From Halictus rubicundus (taxonomy: Eukaryota > Arthropoda > Insecta > Hymenoptera > Halictidae), in NCBI RefSeq assembly GCF_050948215.1, contig NC_135149.1, positions 8,847,001 through 8,911,000 on the forward strand: 64,000 nucleotides of DNA. Direction: 5' to 3'. The notes under the pieces are model-generated. The model had not been told where the DNA came from and did no database searches. It worked only from the letters and a program-made list of their open reading frames with translations. Position numbers and translations under genes: made by a program. Each line of letters starts with the position of its first letter. The stretch's first letter is position 1. Shown here one piece after another: positions 1 through 14,700 of this stretch.

Positions 1-386
1 ATTTTCCATTTTTTACAACTAAAGTTTGCAACTACAAACTTGGAAAAAAAATAAAATACGTATCATTACAATTAATATTATTCTTAATTTATATTAATTA
101 GAGATTTTGTACACAAGATTTACATGTTAGTTACATATTTCATATACAACAATTAAGCTGTACGTTCTAATCCTGGTTAAAAAAATAATGTGCGTTCAGT
201 TTTATGCTAAAAGACTGACCGGTTCTGTTCCAGGAAAGACTGACCGGTTCTGTGCCATGCTAAAAGACTGACCGGTTCTGTTCCAGGGGAGACTGACCGG
301 TTCTGTGCCATGCTAAGGCTGAGCAGATGTCAGCACTATATCGGGAACGCCGAAAACCCGGGCGTGAGCACTCTCATTCCTCTCTG
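1..386. mobile_element. Fold-back transposon arm (partial copy)
   Basis: The segment matches the outer right arm of the complete fold-back element at 19625-23166 (compare 22787-23166). It is cut by the left edge of the window, so only the terminal part is visible. It carries four copies of the subterminal motif gactgaccggttctg at about 212-312 and ends in the shared terminus attcctctctg. Between about 313 and 345 it diverges from the other copy. No target duplication can be read because the other end is missing. Confidence 0.85.
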
Positions 387-407
387 ATTATAGGTATATG
401 GTCTAAG

Positions 408-566
408 CTTCTCGTGGATCCAGTTGCAACATTTATCGTTCGTCAGCATAGAGGGCGTAAGAAATTTAGTTTTTGTTAACGATGTCGGTATTTCAGATCG
501 TGAGACACGAAACCCCATACGGTGATTGGTCTACAGTCTACTCCTATACCTCGTCTGTGGTAAAAA
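408..566. repeat. Dispersed repeat shared with 25287-25411
   Basis: Directly after the fold-back terminus lies a segment with shared blocks such as caacatttatcgttcgtcag, tagagggcgtaagaaa and cctatacctcgtctgtggta. These recur in the same order at 25287-25411. The copy here carries extra bases in the middle. No terminal repeats or protein similarity were recognised, so its class is unknown. Confidence 0.6.
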
Positions 567-1697
567 CGATGAAAAACGATAAAAACGACGAAAATCTGTG
601 ATAAACGATGTACTACATGCCCTTCAGATTATTCCACTTTCCAACAAAACCACTTTAGTCAACTAATAATTAACAAATTTTGAAGAGCTAGAGGAGCCTG
701 AAGTTTCACCTACGAAGTCCGGCTTGAAGCGATAGAAGCGCCAATATAATTTTCTGTGATTAGCAGAAATTCCAATAAAAGCTCGATCGGTCGAGAATAT
801 TGCAAAACTTTGCTACCCTTGGTACTAATATTTGAAACTCGAGAACGTCTGATATACTTTTTATAAAGAAATTCTCGCAGGAACTAATGGTATAATGTTC
901 TATTATAAGTAGACCGCGGATTTGTATGCTTTTATGTCAAATATAAATGTAAAAATACAATAAAACATACATTTCGATATGACTCAATACTGCTTACAGT
1001 TCCACGATAAAATATCATCAGAATCATTGATACACATTGAAAGAAAATTGCATTTTGCATAAATATTCAGTCTGTTAGTAAAATACCTTTTTATCAGATA
1101 TACATTATTCGAATTCTGATATCAGAGGGGAAATGATACTCTGACGGTAATACGCATTGATTTCTCAAGAATTACTATATATCACCTCGCATAATCCTCC
1201 TCAACAACAATCGTCCGAAAAGAATTACGTTGCAAATAAAGTACATTTTTACATTTTTCTAATGATAGTACAAATAACAGTAATTAGAAAATTAATTTCT
1301 TCATCTTTTCGATCCGCTAGCTTCCCGCTGAATAACGATGGAGACACCTGTCGGCCTTATGTAGAACTTGACGTCGATACTGCTTCATGATTGGTCGAAT
1401 TTAAATCGCCGAAGAAAGCGGTTGTTACGTGTTCAACGGTTTTATGGCGCGATACTTGGGCAGTTCGTTAGGATACAATTTTTAGTGGACAGAGTAGTGA
1501 TTTGTGATGGATATGATCTACGCGAGTTGTGTTAACGAAGTTGCGAACGATATGAACGAATGAATTAATGTTTGTATCAGTGTAATCGGTGTAGGGGCGA
1601 ATTAATCGACGGAAGATTGCCGCAGACCTGTTGCTTGGTCTTTATTACATGACAAGATATTGTAAGTTTGTTCGAATAATATTACACCGATTCAAAG
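567..1697. other. Upstream region of the RacGAP1 gene, no coding signal
   Basis: The region is AT-rich and has no convincing coding exon. A short stretch at about 908-960 resembles an old dispersed repeat seen elsewhere in the window (see 56211). The last 300 bases are less AT-rich and probably hold the promoter and 5' leader of the gene starting at 1698. No promoter motif could be assigned with confidence. Confidence 0.4.
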
Positions 1698-4600
1698 ATG
1701 ACCACATCATTGTCATTGCTGGCGAGTCACGATGAAGTGGTGCGATGCAAGGACGTGCTCGTGAATGGGGCCTGCGAAGAAGGTTCGAGTTTAATGTGTT
1801 TACCCTCTGCAGTGATCGCTCATAACACATCTGTAGAAACATGCTTGGATAAGATGTGTGCATGAATTGTAGTATAGAAATGCTAGATTTTCCTTGTGTA
1901 TAACATTTTTTACAGCTGCTTATTATGTATTTTCTCACGCATATTATGTAGCTGAAAAAATTCAGATTTCAAATATAAACTTTAAGACATCAGAACTTTT
2001 ATTTAACAAAGTAATCATTACTGTTTCTGTAGCTCTTTTGCACATACATTAGTCTTGCTAACAAGTGCAGTAATAAAATTTTATAAAATCCATTAATGTC
2101 TCCTATGTCAGCGTTACAATTTAAATGTGAAACTAACATGGGTCACATACAACATTTTAGAATTTTTACAATTTGCCATAAATCAAGAAGAGATGAGACA
2201 AAAATGGTTGGCGTCTATACAAGAATGCCAGCGTCTCCATTCAGCTTTGGAGAAAGCTCACCAAGAAGCAGCAGATTTAGATCGTAAATTGAGTCATGCC
2301 AGGAGACTTCTAGATGAAGAGAAACGAAAGAGACGGGGTGTTGAGGAGCAGAGAAACTCATTGGTAGATAATATACTTCAATGAAAGTTATGATTAGACT
2401 GTGGATTTTATGCATTTATAACGAAAGTGGCTAGGTGAAATATAATACAGTAAAAGTAAAATAGGCCTCAGTACCTTGTAATTGATGGAAATAATTATTT
2501 TGCATACAAATCTGTAGTCTAGTTATGATTATTTAGTGGTACAATTTAATTATTCGTTTACCTATAGGAAAGACAAATCGCTATGGCTAGGGATCTTTTA
2601 TTCAATGATGGTGGAAGAAATTTGAACGATGAAACCAGGGAAAAATTACAATTCCTAAATAATACCACATTGAATGGGCGTCATAGTAACATGCATATCA
2701 AAGATTTACAACAAAATGATAAGTAAGTTTGTTTTGTTTAAGGACAGATTAATTTTCTTCGGATACTGAGCAACTGGTATTTCAGATTAAATACTATAGC
2801 GGAGCTGGACTCCACTGGCTCCATATTAAGTGATTTAAGTTGCTTTTCAAAGTCAGAAGATGACTTAGATACCAGTGTACTTATTCAACAAGGTCAAAAG
2901 AAACGTGAATGGAAAGAGCACAGACCTAGTGGTGAATATTCTGCAAAGAAACGCCGTAGTGCTGTACAAAAAGTTGCAGAACTAAACACATCTGATAGAA
3001 TAGTAGCTACAACTACTGTAGTTATGCCCAAAGAAGGTACTATCACTGCCTCTTCTGTAATTGAGGCTATACCAGGGAATGAAAATGTAGATCCACAGGG
3101 CTCACTACACAGCTCATCTAAAATGCGCAAGAGTGGTGATCGCAGTAAATCAAAATTAACGCCTGTTAACACAAATAATGTAAATGCAACGGTGAGTGAA
3201 AATTCTGTATGCAGAATACTCTTGAATATCTATTTAAAATATTCTATTACAGCCATCTGCACCGAAAGCTGATATCCTTACGTCGGGATCAGACTCTGAA
3301 GGTATTTTTAAACCTAGTCCAAATATAGGAGGATATACTCTAAACACGAAATCTGCTAGGGGTCATAGTTTTATAGCTAAAACCGTAATTAAGCCAGAAG
3401 TCTGCACACCCTGTGATAAAAGGTACCAATATCTAAACAAAAACTTAAGGGAATATGTAACCTTGGAAGCCTAAAAAATAGGTGAACCTGATATTATTTT
3501 CATCTATGAACAGTTGGTAGAAAACCAACGATTTTCATAAGGAATGTTAAGCAACATTTTAGTTTTATTTTCGGAGATCTACTGGATGCAAGTCATTTTC
3601 AGTGTTGTAACTCCATCATTTTTTTTTAACCAAGGTTACATACCAACCTTGATAAATTCAATTTAGATAAATAATTCAGACATTTCTAATAAACCACATT
3701 TCAGAATTCGTTTCGGTAAAGTTGCTCTAAAGTGCAGAGACTGTAGAGCAACAGCTCACACAGAATGTAAAGATTTGGTACCATTACCATGTATACCTAC
3801 TGGAAATACACCTACTTTACGTGGCACTTCAGTGAGTTCTTTGCTTACAAAAGATTAATTTATATAATGATATAGGAAATACTGTTACCATTTTTTTTTA
3901 TCGTTACCATTTTTTCTAGGGAACCATAGCAGATTATACTCCTATGATTCCACCAATGGTACCGTCATTGGTTGTTCATTGTATCAATGAAGTGGAACTA
4001 AGAGGGATGGGTGAACAAGGACTGTACAGAGTGAATGGCGGTTCAGCAGAAGTAAAATGTCTGAAAGAGAAGTTCCTTAAAGGCAAAGGTGCTCCAAACC
4101 TATCTGAAGTCGATATAGCCACCATATGCTCTACCCTTAAAGATTTTCTCAGGTATGTTGACCCGAAACTAAAAAACATAAGGCAAAGCATTTATCGTCA
4201 CACCTCTTATCACTAGGTCTTTACGGGAGCCGTTAATTACTGTAGGATTATGGGCGGACTTTGTTCGCGCCACTACCATTACTGATAAACAGGATGCTGA
4301 TGCTGCTTTGTATCAGGCGATTTCAGAATTACCTCAGCCTAACAGAGACACACTTGCTTTCTTAGTATTACACTTGCAAAGAGTATCGAGCAGTCCTGAA
4401 TGCAAAATGCCTATAAGTAATCTTGCCAAAGTTTTTGGACCCACGCTGGTCGGTTATAGTTGTCAGGACCCGTCGCCAACTTCTTTACTCACAGAGACCA
4501 GAAATCAAGTTGCGGTATGTTTTCCAGCGTGATAAAATGTTCGAAATAAAAGTTGAAACGTATTAATATTTTTACAGATAGTTGAAAATTTGTTGAAAAT

Positions 4601-4888
4601 CCCCTCAGATTATTGGGCAAATTTCGTGAATCCTGAAAATCTAAATAACGTTGCTACTCATAAAACAGCCGAATTAAGACATACACCATCCACGGAGTCT
4701 TTACTCAAACGTAGTACATCTCGTGGTTTCTTTAATACTCCTCTTGCTTCTAGGTATGTTTTTTTATTTCCTGTTTAAGCAATTGCTTAACATACATCTC
4801 ATGTTTTTTTCGTAACTGTTGCAGTCGAACATTTATGAGGAGAAATAAAAAATATTTTGCAACACCACCCTCTAGAGCAGGTTTTTAA
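1698..4888 (+). CDS. tum: RacGAP1 / Tumbleweed (MgcRacGAP, CYK-4), Rho-family GAP of centralspindlin
   Basis: RacGAP1 pairs with the kinesin MKLP1/Pavarotti to form centralspindlin, which bundles midzone microtubules and controls Rho signalling in cytokinesis. Ten coding exons join in phase: 1698-1782, 2161-2363, 2568-2722, 2786-3191, 3253-3422, 3705-3831, 3920-4152, 4217-4514, 4578-4753 and 4825-4888. They give 638 residues, a normal family length. The N-terminal 30-110 region is a charged coiled coil (ECQRLHSALEKAHQEAADL). A C1 zinc domain spans about 321-369, starting HSFIAKTVIKPEVCTPC with all Cys/His ligands. A RhoGAP domain spans about 392-565 and has the arginine finger in GLYRVNGG (Arg about 419). 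The start was chosen because it begins the only exon whose phase fits exon 2. The first donor, gttcga, is weak but is the only one in frame. No lesion was seen. Confidence 0.95.
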
Positions 4889-5724
4889 AGAGAATAGGTA
4901 CGTATACGTTACTTAAACCGAGGTACAAATATATGCATTAATTGTCGATTATTTAAATATAATTACACTTTAGTATTTACAAATGTGCAACACGATAATT
5001 CTATGTTTTATTTGAAAACCTGCAAATAACATGTTGCTTAATTTGACGTTAAGAATCAATTCCATTAGGTTACATTTACTAGTATGTTCGAACTTAAAGA
5101 AATTAAACTATTAGTAATATAATGCATTAAATATAATTATTTTGTACATGTGAACAAATATATTGCCAATGATAATCTCAATATTCTTTTTTTTTTTAAT
5201 TGAGATTAAAATGTAGGTATATCTGAATTTCGTACAACACGTTACATTCGTGGAGATATGTAAATGTTGTGATATTTCTTTTCTTTTATTAACCCTGACA
5301 TGTGTAAAAATTTTTGACCGAGAACGAGATAAATTAATTTACTACAATGTGACTTCGTGTTCAAAATATAAATACATAGATGAGTAACAAAAATTATAAA
5401 TTTATTATTACTAGTTTTGTAAAAACAACATGTGTCTTAAGCAAACTAAAGTAAACTCGCAAATGTATATTACAAACAACGTTTTTAAATTCATTTACAG
5501 CTGCTCCTTTAAATATTAGCAAATATTTTTGATTTGTACATGCTTTCTTTGTCGTCGTACTACTAATAATAATTATAATTGTATCACAAATATATGTTAC
5601 AATTTAAAAGAATTCTTCAATAATTTAAAAGAGACACATAATCGATTATGGCAAAAATAAATTCTTCCATTGCTGTAACAAAAGTGTAAGCCTCTGAAAT
5701 AGTACCTATTTAATACTCCATGCT
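4889..5724. other. Convergent 3' regions of RacGAP1 and Iml1
   Basis: The two genes converge here with 836 bases between their stop codons. An AATAAA on the plus strand at 5656-5661 and a minus-strand AATAAA (tttatt at 5285-5290) would, if used, make the two 3' UTRs overlap. The sequence is otherwise AT-rich with no coding signal. Confidence 0.4.
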
Positions 5725-8700
5725 TTAAAACGTTCGTGTGCCTGACTTTTCTTTGATTTCCCAACAACATTCCCAGAAGTGCTTTAATCTATTATCTCCA
5801 TTCGAACAAAAATGTCTAAAATCTTGAATGAGTTTCTTCTGAAATAATTCATCGCCGGCTAGCGTCGACGATGACTTCCATTTTCGACTGACCATATGAT
5901 TCCACGACCAAAGAAATCCAATCTATAAAAGGCGAAACTGTTCCTCTATTTCTCTCCAAAACATACAACTAACTTACCCTTCTATCCATGCTGTAATCAT
6001 TTTTATTTTTCCCACTAACATGTCTCGTAATGTAAGCCTCGTGCGGACTAGGCTGATCAGGATGAACTGGATACCCTTTTTGTCCTGTATTTCGCCTCAC
6101 GATGTTCGTAGACGTTCTGGGTCGAAACCTTGTGTTCGTTGTGGAAGGAATAAGTATAAATGCGTTGCCAGTCATATGCACATATTGGTGGTCATTTTCG
6201 GTACTCTCTATGAGACATGGAATAAAGCCGAATCTCTGTACAATCGTTTCTTGGAACAGAAATAGTCGTTGTGCGTAGGTCTCTTCTCCAAATTCTACAA
6301 TCAACATCTTAATATAGTATCGACTTAATCTTGTGTAAATATTATAATGTACCTTCGAAAAGAGGTTGTTTATTTGTCACAAGACATTCTGTGTTGAGCG
6401 GTATAAATATAGGCCCTCTCAAAGGATCGCTTTTCAATGTGAATGGCAGCGCTAGTAGATCACTGGGAATAGGGACCATTTGAATCCCACATGTTTGAGC
6501 CTTTCGTTGCCATACGAAAATCTTTTTAAAATAAAATTTGTTATTTGTGCCGCATGAAGCTTTACTTTATATACATAATGTGTAAACTTAGAATTAAGAC
6601 ACTTAGATGCCTTAAGCATTTAAAATATAAGCAATAATAATTATTTTGCTTAACGCTAGATTTACGGAGCACTAAAAGTGACAATTTTACATTACTTTGA
6701 CGTCATTTTGACGCGTCCAGTAAACCTAGTGTTAATGATTACATACATAGAATACGATTAATTATAGTCTTACAAGGTCAGCGACTATGCTCCCAGATGA
6801 TGCTACCCATTGTACTACAAGCTCATAAGAATGGTCCACTTTGTATACGGACTGGTACCTCAAATGACCCCATTCAATTCTGTCGCTCTTATTATTTATA
6901 TCAATATCTAAATGAGTATGCTTGTACGGTGGAGCTATAAGACAGCAGACAACGTGTAAAAACCAGAAATAAAATAATGGAATATTGTAAAGCATCACAT
7001 TACCTCGCCACGCTGTGTCCTGCACGCAATCTATCAAATCCAAATCGTCTTTGAGGAACGGTGGCACATTTGACTCATCAACTGTATCACAACTGGGTAT
7101 ATTTATCGGAGAAGATATCGTTGGGAAGGTTGCCACAGAAGTGGGTTCACACCAACTCTTTGGTGGCTTTATTTCTACTTCCACCCATTCGTTCTCAAAG
7201 CTTTGCAAATCTCCGGTAGGAGAAAAATAATCTGTTGCTTCAAAAATGAAAATGTTACACACGATTATCTGTAAGCTTTTATGCAATGTTTGAAAAGTAC
7301 TTCTTACCCCTTTGATTTTCCTTGTCTTGCACCACGTGGTACAGATAAAATCCTAAAATGAACGGTTTGGAAAAATCACCGGAAGCGTGGCAGATCAACT
7401 TGTCTTGAATCATGCCCTGGACGAGAAGATGCAATTAGAACACATTCGATCATTACCACGGCCATCGGTGGATTTTGTTAGACCCAAACATGTCTACACT
7501 AATATTTATATAAAAATGGTTATTTAATTCATTCCCTTTGTAATATGAATCCTCACTACAATTTATATGTTCTGCATTTGTTGTTTTTCTTGAAACTGTG
7601 ATTTCTGGGTTTAAAAAGACTCGCCGATGGCCGTGCAAGTGTTAAACTGGTGTGAGGAGAATTTTTCTTACATTCATAATGTTAATCGCGCCTTCCACTG
7701 TCACTCCACCTTCTATACGATTATTCAACCACTGTACAGCGTCCGCGCTGACAAATGTTTGACTTGGTAGCGATGGATGTTGCGTGAGGAACCCTACTCC
7801 GGATTGCGGATGTTTCATTGCTTCCAAAATTTCATTATTCGGCGCGGTATTCTTTATCTTCATCAGCTCCATATTTGCACTATCAGTAATATTAATATAT
7901 TAATCACGAGGGTAATTAGGTATGCAAATAATTTGGCAGGTTCATCGTTTATTCTACCTGTCCTCGTTAGACTCAAAATGGTCTTGCTGTTGTTCAAGCG
8001 AAAGAGGTAATACAGCTTCGCTAGCTGGTGAGATTCGACCTCTGTCCATTACTTTAGAGCCTGACCTGATAATGATAGAAAAATAAGGTTACAAAATATT
8101 CCCACGGTACAAAAGGTGCAAGACAGATAGAAGATAGAGTGATTAAAAAATTAAGCCATATGAAAAGCCACAAAATTTCTTTGCGTATGCACATCATTGC
8201 ATTGATTTCAAATCATCATTGTAACAGAATCTTGTATCAACGATATGTATGCACAGTATTCAAAAATCTTTTTTTTTATTGACCCAATCAAATTTTGATT
8301 ATGAAACATCTTTAACGGACATTTTTTAGCACCACTTTCTCTACAATTTATAGCTTTTGAGAGAAATAATCATATATGACTTGCTACTTCAACTTTGAGG
8401 GATACTTTCACTCCCGGGATGTGTGTATGTGGTCTAACAATATAAATTGGGAATAATAATTTTTGTTATAGAATTTGTATTATATTTTCTTTTAAATTAT
8501 TGATTGGTTTTGTAAGAGTCTGTTATAGTTATAAATAAAATAGAAAAATGCAGTATTGACACGCGTGATGTGTACATACATATCCAGCCGTTCATAGCGT
8601 ATATTGAGTTTATAGTTGAAATTAAAAAAGTAAAACCAACCTGTTTGGCACGTGGCGAGGAGTGTCGAGGCACGTGCGGGCAGTCGCAGCGGTATTCACT

Positions 8701-11700
8701 ACATGCCTCTCCTGTACAGAGAACCCCGTCACTCCCTCACTCACTACCAATATTCTCTACTCTACAGAGCATTCGTATCTTGCACAACTTTTTTTTTATT
8801 TTAAACATTCACCGCAACGATACCTTTCTCCAAGTTTGAAATAAAGCGTTACAAATACTCTGTATCTTATATTTACTAAATGATGTAAAGAAAGATAGAA
8901 GCAGCTGAAAGATACAGAATGGGTACTATGTACAAAGATTTTTCAAACATTTACAAGTACAGCCTTTTTTCTGTCCCGATCACATCCCTTTCAGAAATAG
9001 TGTGCCTTACAAGTACCATTATCACCATAATGTAAGCATGTATCATTCTTAAGCACATTGTAAGGTATCCTGCTTAACACCGCATGACAAGTGTACCAAA
9101 ACTGCATATAAACAGATCCTCTTATCCCCCATCCCTCGATAAAACATGCAGATGTGCAAATTGTAAGAAGATGTGTGCCTGTATCTATATATTGAAAAAA
9201 GGTACACTTATAATAGTTTACATATGCAAAATTGCATCGTTCAATTTACTATAACTCAACTGACAAACTGTTCATCATCATTATTAAAATAATTATTTCG
9301 ATGACACTATATTATCGAAGGTACCATATAATATAGCTTTAGAGAAATATAAAAAATAATGTCTTTGCTGAGATAAAGGTTAGATGAATTATGCGATTGT
9401 CTGGTCGAAGATGAAACGATACCTATGTACCTATTAAAAAAGGAATTCTGTTTAACAGTCGAATGCATGTAGCACAAAGCAAAACAAGCAAAATGAAAAA
9501 AACCATCAAACATCAAAGAATTGCAATGGTCCACCATCACAAAATAGATATACTGCAGGCTATACCAATAACATTTGCACAAAGCAACAAATGCTGAAAT
9601 CGTCAATTTAAGCTGGTTCAAACCTTGGTCTTGGTTTCTCTGGTAGACGATTGCTTCCGAGTCGCTCCCTGAAGGGAGAGCTGCCAACTAGACTGGTCTG
9701 AAAAGCATGATGAAGAGTACGGGTAACTGTAAATGTATGAGAAAGCTCATGATCGTGAAGATGTATATCTGGTTTGTTTAACTGTAATGATATAATCGTT
9801 AATATTATATTAAGAGAGGAGTATTAAATTATGAAAAATAAAAGAAATAAATTATACAACAATTTGCATTACATAAAAGCTTGCTAAATCATGTGCGCAT
9901 TCGAGAGGCATATAACAGGCATGGTTGCATTCGTTTGTGAGATTATGTTGTGTAAGCTGTCTAGAATGTATTGTAGTATAAGGGTGTTCATGATATTACT
10001 ATGTAGTCAGCGTTTTTCTTGAAAATAATAAATATTAGGAAAAAATTGAAAGAGGAAAAGATAATACTGTTTTTGACATGCAACATAATGGTGTGTGTAA
10101 TTTTTTTGTGCTTATATAATTTCTTTTAGAAATGGAGCTGATCTTCAATCTTTTAAATGGTATGCTATAGATCATTGTAGATTTTTTAGATGTCATATGA
10201 CAGTGTGTGTCAAGACAAATTCATTCACATATTCAAAATGTTTCTTCCATTTCTGATCTTGTATAACTTTGAAGGCCATTGTATCGTATACGAATGAATT
10301 TGTCTTGACATATTTTTTCGTATCATCTAAAAAACATGTGTAGAATTCCATTTAAAAAATTGAAGGTCGCCTTCATTTTTAAAGAAAGTAGTGCAAATAC
10401 ACAAAAATTAGATAGGCTATTACGTTGCATGAAAAACACAGTATTACTTTTTGTTCTTTCATTTTTTTTTTCAATATTTATTATTCGCAACAAAAACGCT
10501 GGCTAATAATGACGTGAACATCCTGTATATTCTATAAAATGAGGTGATTCAATTTAGTTGTAGTTGAATTTTTTCGAGGATAAGATTGAATGGTGTTGAC
10601 GCAGAGAATAAAAGACACTGAGAGTTCGAAATTATTCCTAAATTGCCAAGAAGGCAGAGTGTAGCTAGAAGCCTAAAGTAGAATGATGTCATTGACACCT
10701 GGTTCAGCATATTGAGGCTACAGGATGCGAGGATATACCTGGTTAGTGAGGACTATCAGGCTCGTGCTGTGCCTGCGTCTGGTCAAATGAGAGGCAGGAT
10801 CTCTTGGGGGAACACCACCTAGAGTTGAAGGGTTCTGAAACATATCATGCTAAATACCCCTCCCTATACTAACATTCCACTAGCCTATTTGAGCCTACTG
10901 TTATGTGTATATATTTCGTGTAATCGTGTAATTTCGGCATTTGCAACCCACTCTGTGGTAATATTATTTCAAACAAAGTTATACCAAATGAAAATAGTTA
11001 ATGTCAAATAAAAATTCATTTTTTATCACTAGTATTACTTGAATACCAACAAAGCCGAACAAAATAAAAATCGTGCTCTTCTCGTCATATACTTATAGTA
11101 GACGGCGTGTTACTTTTTGTTATGTGTCCTACCTATCTAGTGCACCATGTAGGACCACACTAAATATCAAAAAGTGACAGTGTGACAATACTTTTGCACA
11201 CGCACTGTGAGATAACAAGTTCTTGATATCAAATCAAAAGAATACATACTGAATAACAAATACGGTACTCAAAAATAAAACGAAAGCATTTAAATAAATT
11301 GCATTAATTAGGCATTGTACATCAGGCATGCGACATCCAATTTCAGAGTGCGACAATATAGCGTAATATATAATGATGATAATAATAATAATAACAATAA
11401 TAATAATAAATTGTTGAACAAAATCATTTTATCATTTAAATAGAAAATAATGTCAAGGCACCTCTTATCGGACACTAAAAAAGGATTATCCATTTAAAAT
11501 CTTGTTTACCTACATAAAAACCCAATAATTTGTAATAGTTTATCAGTTCCAACGAGTGGAACAGTTAAATTATATTATCAAATAGTTATTCCAAAACAAT
11601 TACCCAGTTTTTGTTGGGATTTTGACGTCGTATTTTGTTCGGCCACAGTTCAATAAACCGCAGGAACCCATCCATTAGGGAAACTTGATCTGTGGTAGTG

Positions 11701-14700
11701 AGAGGTGTGTATATATCACATCTCGACGATCCTTCCAAAAATTTTCGAGTTACCGTATTATGCAAAGGCAGTAGAAATACGCGAAATCTCCAGTATTTAA
11801 GAGCCTGTAAATTTTTAATTGCAATACTTAATAGTTTAATTTTAATTTTCATGTGTTTTACTGAAATCAATGTTACACACCTCCACTAAAGCAAAATCGG
11901 TGTGACCCCTTGTACAAATATAATGATCCAGATAATTCCAATTATAATTTTCTAGTTTTTCGGTTGTAAAAGATACCCACGATACTTCATACGTATCGTG
12001 ATGCGGTGCATGAAATCGATAACGATAATGAATATTAAATGGTGGATAGGGGTGCCTGCAAATGTAAATGATTAAAATATGTTCCATTAATTTCGTACGA
12101 ATTATTATTATAAAATTTGTATTACTAACTTAAGGGGATTATTTACCTTGGCCGATATCTCGTAACAGTTATGCTGTTATCAAATAAAGATATTTTATGA
12201 AAAATTCTACCAATACTTAACAAATACTCTTCCTTGGGCTCTGATTCGGTTTGTCGACCGCGCATTACACTACTTATTGCTGGAACTGCACTACCAGGTG
12301 TATTACTTTGATTTTTGTTATTTGTGGGTAGGATAATCAATTGGAAACCCTTGAGAAAAAAAGTTTACCCAAATTGGTAAATACAAATGAAATATGTACA
12401 AAAGAGTTTAGATTTGGAGACCTGTTGAAATTATTGTAACGAGTACCTGTGCTAATCGTTGCGACACTAGCTCTTTAAACACCTCTGCAGTTGTTAGAGG
12501 CTTTTTATATATTGCTCGCTGTTGTGCAAAATCGGTATTAACATCATCTGGCAGAAGATTGTAATCTGAGACAACATAATCATTTTGCAAACTCCTTTTG
12601 TCTGGGAAATAATCTGTGGTAATAGGTAAACATGCTGGAATTGTCAGTGATTTCCAATCGACACCTAAAATGCAATTTACCAGATACAAATACATACATT
12701 CATTTTGAGTTCGTAGAAATAGTGGATATTACAAATGTCCGTACATAATATTGAATAGGGACGTACGTGTGTCAAAGTAATTCTATTAGTGCAATATTAA
12801 AAGTGCTACTAATATTACTAATTACTTAAACATGCAATGCAAAATATATTAATTGTAATATTATCCGATAAATCTTCAATATAATGAACAACACAGGTTC
12901 ATACTATGAAGCATTAAAAACAACTGTATAGAACTTACAAAATACAGCATTTATGCATAGTTGGTGCAACCAAATTACAGTCTACAGAGAGAGGAGAGTG
13001 TGCTAAGCTAATACAGACGTAAATTACTATCTATTATTAGTTTTAAGTGCTACAAGATAATACACACTACAGAGACACATTATTCATAACAAAGAAATGT
13101 AAGGATTAAAGCTGCATGATAAAGTGAAAGGAGTATAAAGCAGATGAAAGAATGTTTGAAGTATGCAAGATCTAGAATAGAAACGACCTCGTGATAAACA
13201 AATGGAAATCTCAAACAGTGTGAAGGTACAAAATAAACAGAAATGGAACGTAACAAAAATCTTTCAAGTAGGTGTACACATAATAATAATGATAATAATA
13301 GTATGTACACAGATCGAACCGCTAAAAACAAAACACCTAAGCATCCCTAAGATAAAAGTTATACTGTTTAAAGGAACTAACAAATTTTTTTTCGATATAA
13401 TTGTTAAGGTCATCAATATTAAATCGTAATAACCAATCTTTGATTGTCGCAATACTATAAAATAAAAATTCATGGTCTTATTTTTTAAAAATATCAGTGA
13501 CCTTCAAATGACCTTGAAAGTAAAGTAAAACAAAAAATTGTTTACATGACTTAAACTTAATCGTTTGCATTATAAAAAATTATTTTAGAAATTATTCCTC
13601 CATCTTCAATTCCGAACAGAGGTATTTAAGCATTTTGTTTCTCGTGATTCACCCTGTATATCGTAAGGTCCAACAGACTACGTAAACAAACTACTTTGAA
13701 ATTAGAACTTTCTGGTGTCTGGTGGAGAATACACATGCACAGAAGATTGATAAGAACTTCAGCAAATAAAAAACAAAACACCTATAATTTCAAGGCCCTA
13801 GAAATAAATGTGTACCATAACCGAATCAACCCCCAATAACGTATGGACGCTAACCTATGATTGCTGTATAATGTGACATCATAGTTGTACATCACACACG
13901 CGTCAATGCGTCCAGCGTTGTATCCCAATAAGACGTACCATAGCATGGAAATAAATTTAACATTATTCGTATAAATGATCAATGATTTCGAAAAATAAAC
14001 ATGATTACATCTAAGAATGAAAATACTTCTTATGCATGATGATTACATGATCGTGTACCAAACATATATTCAATATACATACATGACAAAAATAACTTCC
14101 TTTTAAAGTATACACCAACTATTTTCATTCTTTAAAATATAGTTCATCACAATACATTAGTCAGTTTTTTAAAGTATTAATCGTGAGTAGGACACATGAT
14201 TTTTAAGAGCTGGTATTTTCCACATTTGCTAATACGATAATAGCTCTTTCAAAATACAATTAATATTATGCATTGTAAAGTTTTAGTGCTTATGTGATCG
14301 AAAATTGTTTCAAAATTCTTTCCTCAAACTGTAAACTCATTTCATAATAACTTGTGAATAATAACATGGCTAGTATTGTTATTTTGGATGAATTATATAA
14401 TATTGTTTGCTAATCTATCCGTTTTATAATATTTTTATCGAGTAAACATATGCAAACCTGTAGTTAATGCTGGTGTCCACTCCTGTTCACCAGTGGCACC
14501 CCATAACAATGTCAGAGATTTGTTTCCTGTGGAAGATACTGGGTTTCCACCCTTATCATTGCTCGATAAAGACAAATTTAATTTTTGTGGTTTACTTTTA
14601 GCATCTATAAAAATATTATGTGATTACGTTCCAATCATTAACGATATACATAACCAAAATAAAATACTAACGATCGTGTAATTGATTTGCATTGGGGATC

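Noticed and set aside
13080..13473. Several hydrophobic open frames in an Iml1 intron
   Set aside because: They are low-complexity AT-rich frames on both strands without splice logic, within an intron whose flanking exons join in phase.
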